Source of the DNA: VAZQ01 sp050179645
Lineage (GTDB): Bacteria; Pseudomonadota; Alphaproteobacteria; Rhizobiales; Xanthobacteraceae
Length of the DNA: 64,000 nt
Reading direction: 5' to 3'
Assembly (NCBI GenBank): GCA_050179645.1
Contig: JBFXEX010000012.1
Coordinates: 1 to 64,000, forward strand
The position numbers and the translations under genes were made by a program. Of this stretch, positions 27,167 to 35,385 are shown in pieces. The notes under the pieces were generated by a model. The model worked only from the letters and a program-made list of their open reading frames with translations. It searched no databases and had not been told where the DNA came from. Numbering within the stretch: the first letter of the stretch is position 1; each line of letters opens with the position of its first letter.

Positions 27167-27204
27167 AAAACCGCCCCGGACTCGGTCCGGGGCGGTTTCT
27201 TCTT
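27167..27204. terminator. Strong intrinsic terminator between convergent genes
   Basis: Twelve-base arms ACCGCCCCGGAC (27170-27181) and GTCCGGGGCGGT (27185-27196) around a 3-base loop, with an A-tract before and TTTCTTCTT after. It follows the outer-membrane protein gene by 15 bases and should also stop readthrough from the convergent CHAT gene. Confidence 0.92.
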
Positions 27205-27244
27205 GTCTTGAAGCACCCGAAGAACAGTCGAGCGCCAACGGTCG

Positions 27245-30200
27245 CTACGGCCTATTGCCCTCGCCGACCACCGCGAACGGCCCCCAGATCGCCGGATAGG
27301 CGTTGTCCAACGACGATCGGTCGTTGAGGAAATCCAGCATCGCTCGCCGCATCGCCTCGGCACGTCCGAGCGTCGGATCAGCCTTGAGAATCGCGAAGGC
27401 TGACGTGGTCAGGCGCGTCGCCGCGTCCGAGGCCACCGCCCAATGTGACACCAGCAATGCCCGTGCGCCGGCGTAGAAAAATGCGCGCGCGAGTCCGGAC
27501 AGGGCTTCTGCCCCCGGCCTGTCGCCCGCAACCGTGTTGCACGCCGAGAGTACCACCCAGTCGGCGTTGAGCTTGAGCTGCGCCACGTCGCTCGCTTTGA
27601 GCAGACCATCGTCGTCGGCGGACGGCTTGGCCGGCAAGGTGAGCACGAGTGCCGGCTCCGCCAAACCTTTGACCTCACCGGCCACGAGCCCGTGCGTGGC
27701 AAAATAGACGATGCGATAGTCGGCGAGGCGCGCACGCTTCACCGCCGTAACGCTCGCATCCCGACCGAGATGGATGTCTTCGGAACCGGCGCCGATCTGC
27801 TTTGCGATCGCCAGGAGCTCGTCGGCGGTGTCCGGGAGAGCGGGCAATGTGTGCGCAAGCATCGAGCGATCGACACCGGCTCCCCGCCAATAATCGGTAT
27901 AGGATCGAAGCGCTCCCCGGCTGCGGGCCGACCGCTGATTGCCTTCCGCAGGCTGGTTCGGATCGAACACCGGGTCCCCAAACCCGATCATCGGCTTCGC
28001 GCCCTCCGACTTCCGCGCGAACGACCGCAGCACGCTGAGGCTCGCCACCGAAGGAAGGACGCTGACCGCGTGGCGTTTGATCAGCCATGCGGCATCCCGG
28101 TACGAATCGGCCTTGCCCTTGTCCGGCGAACTGGCCGGCTTGTCGGTCACCAGCAAATGGAAGGGCAAAGCCGTCAGCGGTCCCGAGGGAACCACGAGCA
28201 GATGCCTCTTGTCCTTAACCAGCGCCTCGACTGGCGCGATGAGCAGCCTATAGAGCTGGTAGGCGGCATCGAGCTCAAACTCTTCCATCTTGTCCAGGGC
28301 CAGGCCGTGGCGCAACGCCGCGACCTTGGTGGACAGATCTTCCCGGCCGCTCGCAATCGTGCGCCAATCGAAGCCGTCGCGCGTCAAAGCGAAGACATAA
28401 CTTTCTTTCTCACCGGTTTGGAAGAAAACGACGGCTTCATCGGCTGCGACCAGTTTCTGGATCTCCCCGACCTTCAGGGGCTTTGGATTCGACAGATCCG
28501 CAAAATCCGGAAAATCGGCCCGCAGTTGAGCCGTCGTCGCTGCGAGCTTGCGCTCGCTGTCGGCGATTTGATTGCGAATGGTGTCGATCTGCGCTGCGTT
28601 CGACTGTCCACCGGGCTTCGACAGCGCCAGGATGAGTGCCCGGTCGCGGTCACGCCAGAACGCCGTCAGGTCCTGATGCTGGCGCACCAACGCAGCAAGG
28701 GCGTCGTTGCGAGCGCCGAAGCGGGGACTCAACTGTTGGACCGCGGCAGCGGCGGCCGACTGATTCGCCCACTGGGCGATTTCAAAGGCCTCTTCGCCGA
28801 GAACGGAGTCGGGTTCGACGCGCGCACGCATGGCGGCCGCAAGGCTGGCGACGTGAGATTCGAAGAAGCTTGAACGTTGCTCGACCAAGCCGCCGGCGTC
28901 GCTTGTCTGCGGTCCTCCTGTGTCGCCGAGTGTGGCATGTGCCAGCACCGTTTCGGTCGCCTTGCGCGAATAGGCGATTGCGTTCTTGGGATCGCCGCGG
29001 GCGACGCTCAACACCGCGAGATCGTTGAGGACCCGGGCAACCTCCGGATGGTTCGCTCCGCGCGATGCCGTATTGATTGCCAGCGCCCGCTCGTAAGCCT
29101 TCTGGGCGTCGTCATAGCGACGCAGGTGCAGGTACAGATGGCCCTGATTGATCAACACAGTCGCAAGAAAACGGTGGTTCGGTCCGAACGCCTTGGTAAA
29201 GATGTCGAGCGCGCGCTTGAACTGCTGTTCCGCCTCGGCGTGGCGCCCCTTGCCGTCATAGGCCACGCCGAGCTTGCGATGAATCTTGCCGGTATCCGGA
29301 TTGTCCGGGCCGAGGGATTTCGTGATGACGGCGAGCGCGCGCTTGGAGAACACCTCGACGTCGTCGTAGCGGCCCTGGGACTCATAGAGCGCTGCGAGAT
29401 TGTTGAGCACGGTCGCGACCTCGGAGTGATTGGGGCCGAAAACCGTCTCCCGGATGTCGAGGGCCCGCTTGTAGAGCGCCTCCGCTTCGTCGGGCCGCTC
29501 TTCGCTTGCATACACGGTTCCGAGGTTCAACAGGGCCGTGGCGAGATGGGGATGTTTCGGGCCCAGCGACTTCTCCCAAATCTCGATGGCGCGTCTGAAC
29601 AGGGCGTCAGCCTCAGCGTACCGACCGAGCCGCTCATACACGTGGGCCAGGTTGTTGAGGCTTGCGGCCACTTCTGGATGGTTCGGACCGAGCGCCTGCT
29701 CGCGGATTGCAAGCGCCCGCTTGCCTGCCGTCTCCACCTCGTCAAAGCGGCTTTGATCCTCGTAGACTTTCGTAAGATTGTTGAGAACCAGGGCCACCTG
29801 CAGGCTGTTTGGGCCGCCGGCCTTCTCCGCCAACGCAAGGGCCTGCTTGTATTGCGCCTCTGCCTCGTCGTAGCGCGCCTGACTCTTGTAAACGTCGCCG
29901 AGATTGTTGATGAGCAGGATGACCTTCGGATCGTCCGGGCCAAGCGCCTTCCTCGTACTCTCGAGCGCCTGTTTGTACAGTTTCTCGGATTCGCCGTAAC
30001 TGCCCTGCAGAAGATACACGGTGGCCAGGTTGGCCTGAAGCTGAGCCACCCGGGGATCGGTCGGCGGAACGTTTCTTTGCAGGGTGCCGAGCACCTGTTT
30101 GAACATCCTTGCCGCGTCATTGTACCGGCCCAACGCCTGGTTGGCTCGCCCCAGATCGTTCAGCGCCAAGACATAAGCAAGATTGTTGGTACCGCCGCGT

Positions 30201-30394
30201 TTGGCGGCTGCTTCGTTTCTCTGTGCTTCGGCAAGGGCGCCGGTGTAGTCACCAGCCACATACAGAGCCTGAAAGCGCTTTTGTGCAGCCCCGATGTCGA
30301 ACTGCTGAGCCGCGGCTTGCTTCGGCACCAACTGCAAGACGAGCAGCAGCACACCAATGAAGACGAACATTCCGCTCCGCCATCCGGATATCAA
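27245..30394 (-). CDS. TPR-CHAT protein (caspase-like protease)
   Basis: 1049 residues. A signal peptide (FVFIGVLLLVLQLVPKQAAA) is followed by about ten TPRs of the kinesin-light-chain type, 42 residues each (ALGPNHPEVAASLNNLAHVY and variants), over about 50-480. The C-terminal 330 residues are a CHAT domain: LLVVPSGPLTALPFHLL, RIVYFATHGLVAG with H901, and WVVLSACNTVAGD with C952. Both catalytic residues of the caspase clan are present, in contrast to the pseudo-caspase across the locus. It runs convergent to the outer-membrane protein gene. Family knowledge: CHAT proteases work in separase-like cleavage and in TPR-gated proteolysis such as gRAMP-Csx29. Target and trigger here are unknown; the signal peptide implies a periplasmic site. 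Confidence 0.92.
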   Translation of the reverse strand: MISGWRSGMFVFIGVLLLVLQLVPKQAAAQQFDIGAAQKRFQALYVAGDYTGALAEAQRNEAAAKRGGTNNLAYVLALNDLGRANQALGRYNDAARMFKQVLGTLQRNVPPTDPRVAQLQANLATVYLLQGSYGESEKLYKQALESTRKALGPDDPKVILLINNLGDVYKSQARYDEAEAQYKQALALAEKAGGPNSLQVALVLNNLTKVYEDQSRFDEVETAGKRALAIREQALGPNHPEVAASLNNLAHVYERLGRYAEADALFRRAIEIWEKSLGPKHPHLATALLNLGTVYASEERPDEAEALYKRALDIRETVFGPNHSEVATVLNNLAALYESQGRYDDVEVFSKRALAVITKSLGPDNPDTGKIHRKLGVAYDGKGRHAEAEQQFKRALDIFTKAFGPNHRFLATVLINQGHLYLHLRRYDDAQKAYERALAINTASRGANHPEVARVLNDLAVLSVARGDPKNAIAYSRKATETVLAHATLGDTGGPQTSDAGGLVEQRSSFFESHVASLAAAMRARVEPDSVLGEEAFEIAQWANQSAAAAAVQQLSPRFGARNDALAALVRQHQDLTAFWRDRDRALILALSKPGGQSNAAQIDTIRNQIADSERKLAATTAQLRADFPDFADLSNPKPLKVGEIQKLVAADEAVVFFQTGEKESYVFALTRDGFDWRTIASGREDLSTKVAALRHGLALDKMEEFELDAAYQLYRLLIAPVEALVKDKRHLLVVPSGPLTALPFHLLVTDKPASSPDKGKADSYRDAAWLIKRHAVSVLPSVASLSVLRSFARKSEGAKPMIGFGDPVFDPNQPAEGNQRSARSRGALRSYTDYWRGAGVDRSMLAHTLPALPDTADELLAIAKQIGAGSEDIHLGRDASVTAVKRARLADYRIVYFATHGLVAGEVKGLAEPALVLTLPAKPSADDDGLLKASDVAQLKLNADWVVLSACNTVAGDRPGAEALSGLARAFFYAGARALLVSHWAVASDAATRLTTSAFAILKADPTLGRAEAMRRAMLDFLNDRSSLDNAYPAIWGPFAVVGEGNRP

Positions 30395-30425
30395 GATCCG
30401 CTCCTTCGCTGCAAAATTGACTGCA

Positions 30426-30649
30426 CTGCGATTGCCACGGGCACGCCAATCTCGCGTATCCGTTCTCGCGCCAAGCCAATAGTTGGTATCGCCGGTGCAC
30501 CACGTGGCGAAGCCGCCATCCAGGCGCTATTGCACGTCATTGGCTTCAATATTGCGGCCAAAATCTTCGAGCCTGCGGCCCGCGTCGCGCTCCGTGAACA
30601 CGATACTACATTCCCGGCCGAGGGGAAGCCCGACAACTGCGGAGGGTAA
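30426..30649 (+). pseudogene. Possible remnant of an NADPH-dependent FMN reductase
   Basis: Plus-strand translation gives KPIVGIAGAPRGEAAIQALL, then a segment ending FPAEGKPDN. This matches the layout of the C-terminal third of chromate-reductase-like flavoproteins (KPV.....SPG...GA..Q..LR, F...GKL.D). No start, N-terminal half or flavin motif is present. It is therefore a gene fragment at most. The remaining bases up to 30972 show no gene. Confidence 0.35.
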
Positions 30650-30972
30650 AGACGTAGCGCCCACGGAAGCTCGCCTGTTCCTGAAATACCGCATTGATTT
30701 TTAACGCGAAATCGACCTGCCCTGCCGGCAGATGGAGATGCGCTTTGAGATGGGGCCAATGGACGCTCCTTCGGCCAACGATGCCGAAACGACATAGAAG
30801 TGCCGAACGATAAAATCATTTATCCGGATCCGGATGTGACGGTCATCACAGAAAGGCGGATTGTGCATGTCGGCGGTCCGTGGCCGCATTTGCGGGCCCA
30901 CGCTTAATTGCAGGTCCAAAGCCACGTAGACTTGACCAGCCCGCACGGACGATTGGAGCACTGGAACCCAGG

Positions 30973-31806
30973 ATGAACAAGAAAATCAAGTTCGATCCCG
31001 GGCGCCTGGCGGTTGAGGTCGGTGGCAACGGCGACCCCGCCATTTTCGTCCACGGCTTTGGCTCCGATAAGTCCACCTGGCGAGAGGTCTGCCACGGTCT
31101 CAAAGACGTATTTTCCTATTACGCAATCGACTTGCCGGGTTCCGGCGACTCTCCGGCGCCGCGACATTTTCACTACACGCTGGAACATTTCGCTGATGTA
31201 TTGACCGACTTCGTCGTAATGAAAGACTTGAAAAATCTCACCTTGGTGGGCGCTTCACTTGGTGCGACGGTCATCTTGCTGGCGATCCTGAGGAACAGGG
31301 ATGAATTGGCGCCACGAGTTCGCGCGCTTTGTCTCATAGGCCCGGTCGCGTACCCACAGGCATTTCCGTTGTTCTTCGAAGTTCTGCGAACGCCGTTCCT
31401 GGGGCCGCTCGCCCTGAACGTTCCGCTCGTTAGGGGCCTCCTATCAGCGGCCGTAAGCGCTCTTCCGGACGCTTTGCCGCCGCCCCAATACTCACAATAC
31501 TACGCGCGAAAGAACGTTGGAGACGCTCTGATCAAGACTGCCCGTCTTATCCGCGCTGACCGCCTTGCACGCTATGTGCGCCGCCTCAAGTCAATCGAGG
31601 CACCCACGCTGGTGCTTTGGGGGCGTCGAGATCGCGTCGTTCCGCTAAGATTTGGAAGACGCCTCGCGCGTGACCTGCCCAACGCGCAACTGATCATCAT
31701 TGACCACTGCGGTCATGCGCCTCACAAGGAACGCCCTGATGAGGTCATCACGGCGCTGAAGGAATTTGCGCAGAATACCAGTGCAAGCCGCCCGGAGTTG
31801 CCTTGA
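30973..31806 (+). CDS. Alpha/beta hydrolase
   Basis: 277 residues from the ATG at 30973. Hydrolase-fold landmarks: oxyanion motif FVHGFGSDKSTW, strand YYAIDLPGSGDSP, nucleophile elbow VGASLGATV (Ser), acid LWGRRDRVVP (Asp), and histidine DHCGHAPHKERP. The pattern is close to the MhpC/BioH-like hydrolase group. It ends 28 bases before the convergent end of the first FMO-like gene. It could hydrolyse an ester, amide or thioester; in a polyketide setting an off-loading or editing role is possible but not shown. Confidence 0.88.
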   Translation: MNKKIKFDPGRLAVEVGGNGDPAIFVHGFGSDKSTWREVCHGLKDVFSYYAIDLPGSGDSPAPRHFHYTLEHFADVLTDFVVMKDLKNLTLVGASLGATVILLAILRNRDELAPRVRALCLIGPVAYPQAFPLFFEVLRTPFLGPLALNVPLVRGLLSAAVSALPDALPPPQYSQYYARKNVGDALIKTARLIRADRLARYVRRLKSIEAPTLVLWGRRDRVVPLRFGRRLARDLPNAQLIIIDHCGHAPHKERPDEVITALKEFAQNTSASRPELP

Positions 31807-31834
31807 TCCTCCGACGTGTCTCGTCGCGCCACTT

Positions 31835-33850
31835 TCAACCGCTGACCGGCCGGCCCACTCGCCTGAACGCATCACAGTATCTCTCAAAAAACGCCTTGTA
31901 TTTTGGGCTCTTCTTATTTTTCAAGTCATTAAACGGGGCCCTTGTCCATCCAAACCGACGAAAGACATAAGTCAATGCGAACACGACCAATAATGACGTA
32001 ACCGGGATGACGGGATCTTGGTACCACGCCGTCAGGCCCAGCGCCGCCACCATGACAACATTAAGGACCGAATTGCGCCCGAACCCGTTGGCGGCAACAA
32101 AAGCCGTGACCGGGTTCACCAACACAATCAGGAGCAAGACCACCAGGGAAACCGTGGAAAGCTGCCCCCGAGAGTAGGCGACCAACAGCGCGACATAAGC
32201 CGTCAACTGCAACAGCGCGTAGGTCAGCAAGTAATTGATGATGACCGAAAAACCCTTGTGATCGTCGTAAATCTTGTCGACCATCTCCTTTACGCCGGGA
32301 ACGCCATATGACCCCCCTTGCCTAAACTTGAAAGCGGTATTGGGAAATATGAAGTGGATCACCAGATCTCTGATACTCCGGCATTCCGACAATCGCGAAG
32401 AAATTCCCATCAATTTCGCGATATCGTCGGTGTAAAAGCCATAGTGGACCAGATGATCGGTGCGACCGTCTGATTCCAGCAGGTAATAGTAGCGGTCATA
32501 TTTTTGAATTCTTTGCTCGACGTTTTCATGGATTTCACGGTGAAAATCGGAATCGACGATGAGCTTGTGCGTCAACAGGCACTGCATCTCAATGATGTTG
32601 TTCAATCCGCCGGTCGTTGGCCTCGTATACCCTATAAAGTAGACATTGCTCAATTCTTTAGGAATGACTCCCATGAAAGCGCTTCGGTAGACATATTCAT
32701 ATTTGCGTTTCTGGGCTCCTGGTCGAACCACGACGATATCGGGAAGATTCGGCATCTCATGATCCGCATCGACGATATGATCAAATTTGATCACATTGTC
32801 CCGCCACCGAATGGTGCTCGATTCCCGATCGATGATCGTCTCATGTTTAGGCCATAGCTCGACCAAGCCCTGATCAAGGAAAAAAGCTATGTCATTGAGC
32901 AGATATCCTTCGCTTATGGATCGCGTCAGCGCCTCGTTGTCGAACAGTTTCTGATACGAATCGATGGGCCAATATTTTATGGCAATTATCCCGTTCGGGA
33001 CCGGGCTACGGGAGAGGCTCAAGAGCTTCAGATTGAAACGAAAGTTTCGAATCGCTAGTGGATACTTGAAATAAACCTGATCGATTCGCAAGAATCGAAA
33101 CAGTTTTTGACATAACAAGACACACTCCAATCCGCCCGAAATCATCTTGCGATAGAGCAGATACGATACTCGGCGCATGTTGTGGTATTCGAGCTGGTCG
33201 AGCGTGTACGATGTGTCGTCATAGAATGACAGCTTATCCAACAGCATGAACCCGTTTGTCACCAGCACAATGCGATTGTTGTTCGGGATCAGTTTCGAGA
33301 CCATCAGGTTGACGGAGTCCCCCATCGCCGTAATCGCGATCGTCTTGTTCGTTGCGGACGCGTAGTCGAATTCGTTGAGCGTCTGGTTCATTCGCCTTTT
33401 GAAAGCCGTCGCACAGACCAGGTGCTTGGCGGAAAATACGCGACCGCCTCGCGTGTGCACGATCGAGCCCGAAGCGTGATTTTCCACCAACGTAACCCAG
33501 TCGTTGATCACCTTTGAATCGTATTCGGCCAGATACTGCTTGATGAACGCTTGAAACTCCTTCACCGGCAGATAGCGATCCTTGCTGTCCCGCTTGACGA
33601 GTTCAAATGAATAGAGGCTGGTATGCATGCTGCTGACCATGTCGAAATCCAGTCGCGCATGCTTTTCCAGCTTGTCCCAGATGCTGTCTCCGCTGGAAAC
33701 GACGACGTAGTCGATGCCATCCCGCTCGAGTTCCCGAATCAGCGGAATGACCGAGAACCCGAAGCCGATGATCAAGACCTCCGTCGACGTCACCGCGGTG
33801 CCGGATACTTCACAGCCGATCGGCCCTGTTGCGTCGCTCTTTTCCTGCAT
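31835..33850 (-). CDS. FMO-like flavoprotein with C-terminal membrane domain (copy 1)
   Basis: 671 residues. The N-terminus has a dinucleotide-binding fold with an unusual loop, VLIIGFGFSVIPLIREL, and later segments typical of flavin monooxygenases: HLVCATAFKRRMN, IAITAMGDSVNL, NVYFIGYTRPTTGGLNN. Residues about 545-650 form four hydrophobic helices (for example LLTYALLQLTAYVALLVAY). This domain mix is not one I know by name. It is the inverted partner of the gene at 35386-37461; the first 90 or so codons of the pair are almost identical in DNA. AAAGG lies upstream of the ATG. DNA is visibly AT-richer than the flanks. Probably an FAD-dependent oxygenase or dehydrogenase on the inner membrane acting on a lipophilic substrate. 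Confidence 0.75.
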   Translation of the reverse strand: MQEKSDATGPIGCEVSGTAVTSTEVLIIGFGFSVIPLIRELERDGIDYVVVSSGDSIWDKLEKHARLDFDMVSSMHTSLYSFELVKRDSKDRYLPVKEFQAFIKQYLAEYDSKVINDWVTLVENHASGSIVHTRGGRVFSAKHLVCATAFKRRMNQTLNEFDYASATNKTIAITAMGDSVNLMVSKLIPNNNRIVLVTNGFMLLDKLSFYDDTSYTLDQLEYHNMRRVSYLLYRKMISGGLECVLLCQKLFRFLRIDQVYFKYPLAIRNFRFNLKLLSLSRSPVPNGIIAIKYWPIDSYQKLFDNEALTRSISEGYLLNDIAFFLDQGLVELWPKHETIIDRESSTIRWRDNVIKFDHIVDADHEMPNLPDIVVVRPGAQKRKYEYVYRSAFMGVIPKELSNVYFIGYTRPTTGGLNNIIEMQCLLTHKLIVDSDFHREIHENVEQRIQKYDRYYYLLESDGRTDHLVHYGFYTDDIAKLMGISSRLSECRSIRDLVIHFIFPNTAFKFRQGGSYGVPGVKEMVDKIYDDHKGFSVIINYLLTYALLQLTAYVALLVAYSRGQLSTVSLVVLLLIVLVNPVTAFVAANGFGRNSVLNVVMVAALGLTAWYQDPVIPVTSLLVVFALTYVFRRFGWTRAPFNDLKNKKSPKYKAFFERYCDAFRRVGRPVSG
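33542..33791 (-). repeat. Inverted long repeat, arm 1 (5' part of FMO-like gene 1)
   Basis: Reverse-complements to the tract at 35439-35691 with roughly six mismatches in 250 bases; both arms encode the same protein segment. The paralogues diverge beyond it, which points to gene conversion or a very recent partial exchange. Confidence 0.88.
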
Positions 33851-34423
33851 GGGGCTTGGCCTTTGAATCTTTGTACGATTGGTCGATCAGGCGTGGCCTG
33901 GCAACATGACGAAATCGCCTCGCGTCGATTTCACTAAGTTGTCACCATGGTCTCCTAGAAATTTATTGCCCCGCAGCCGGGAATGTCCAACGACTTTTCT
34001 CGGCTACGGCGAGAAGGAACATCGAACACTGAAGCGCGCAGCACCGCGCATTCATCCGAATGCCCCCCAGCGATGCGTACGGTGCCCTGGTTCGCGGCGC
34101 GATTTTCAGGCAGGAACATCTTCGCCACGACAAGGCGCACGCACGCCGGGCAGGCAACGTGTCCATACCATATGAGGCACGGTCGTCAGTTGTATTGCGA
34201 TCTTTTCAGGCTTAGCAACCTGCTTCCCGGGATCGCGAATAGCAACCAGTCCGACGACATTGAACACCGCCGGCATTGGATGGACGGGCGTGGCGCCGTC
34301 AGGTCTTGTATGACATGATCCGGCTGTCTTTGAGGGGAGGTTCCCATTGGGTTCGATGCATCAGCAATTCAGAGTGTCGGCGATGTACCGTGACATTGCC
34401 CCGCCGGAGCCGGGTGCTCGCGC
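33851..34423. other. Divergent intergenic region without a visible gene
   Basis: 573 bases separate the divergent starts of the first FMO-like gene and the second methyltransferase gene. Short ORFs exist on both strands but show no family features, signal or ribosome site, and codon use is random-looking. Promoters for both directions should lie here. Confidence 0.45.
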
Positions 34424-35092
34424 GTGACCAACATACCTGCCGCGGAGAACCGAGACCGCCAACCCGCGGCTTTTGATGGCGTATTCGGTCGCGTCTACTC
34501 GTTCTTGATGGAACCGCCATGGCTGGGGCGCGCGGTCTTCAAAGCATACTGGGGAGGCGACGCGAGACCGTTTTACGAGAGCATGTCGACCATCGGGAAG
34601 CTCCCCGACGGAGCCCTCATCGTGGACGCGCCCTGCGGGGCCGGCGTAGCGTTCGCAGCACTTTCGCCGCATCGCAAGCTGGACTATCTGGCGCTGGACT
34701 TGTCGCCGCTCATGCTGGAGCGAGCGCGCCGGCGAGCGCAGTCGCTTGGACTGGCCCAGATCAACTTCATCGAAGGCGACGCAGAGCGCATTCCGGTTGC
34801 AAACGGCAGCGTTGATCTCTTCCTGTCCTATTGGGGCCTTCACTGCATGCCGCATCCGGAGGCCGCCGTCCGCGAGATTGCTCGCTGCCTGCGCCGAGGT
34901 GGACGCGTCATAGGAGCCATGGTTTGTCGCGGGCCGAGTCTACGACAGCGGCTAATCATGCGGCCGGGGAACCAAGCCTTCGGCCCCGGCGGAACCGCCG
35001 ATGAACTGGCACGTTGGATTGCCGCGGCGGGCCTCACCCAGACGCGCCTTGAGGTCTCCGGTCCGTTGGCGTTTTTCGAAGCGTCGGCCTAA
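34424..35092 (+). CDS. SAM-dependent methyltransferase (second copy)
   Basis: 222 residues, GTG start, parallel to the cluster copy at 15609-16310: IVDAPCGAGVAFAALSPHRK, LALDLSPLMLERARRR, IEGDAERIPVANGSVD, SYWGLHCMPHPEAAVRE, FGPGGTADELARW. DNA is alike through most of the coding region; the N-terminal dozen residues and the end differ. The other copy reads the opposite way, so the two form inverted repeats around an 18-kb block. It sits 293 bases before the second FMO-like gene on the same strand, a likely two-gene unit. Methyl acceptor unknown; the ribosome site is weak, so the exact start is uncertain. Confidence 0.88.
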   Translation: MTNIPAAENRDRQPAAFDGVFGRVYSFLMEPPWLGRAVFKAYWGGDARPFYESMSTIGKLPDGALIVDAPCGAGVAFAALSPHRKLDYLALDLSPLMLERARRRAQSLGLAQINFIEGDAERIPVANGSVDLFLSYWGLHCMPHPEAAVREIARCLRRGGRVIGAMVCRGPSLRQRLIMRPGNQAFGPGGTADELARWIAAAGLTQTRLEVSGPLAFFEASA

Positions 35093-35385
35093 GTCGGGTC
35101 GCCAATTTTTCAGGCCCTTTCGTTCCAGCCGGAAGCGAGGCCCCGTCGGCTCAACCTCGGAAGCCGATTGGACGCCATCGGCGCACGCGCAGCCAATCAG
35201 ATGCGGCTTGCAACCATGCCGAGAGCGCCCCTAAAATCTGACAGCTTCAGAGCGTTGGGAAGGCGCTCGGACGGCAGGAGCGCGCCAACAGATCCATCGG
35301 GGCTGCCCACTGCGCGACTTTTTACGCACCGTTTACACAAGCGGCCTCGATCGCCATTGAAGATCGTCACCGAGGGGCAACCGTT

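Noticed and set aside
28877..30649. 590-codon plus-strand ORF
   Set aside because: Antisense of the TPR repeats of the CHAT gene; only its last 70 codons, beyond that gene, look like anything and are listed as a remnant.
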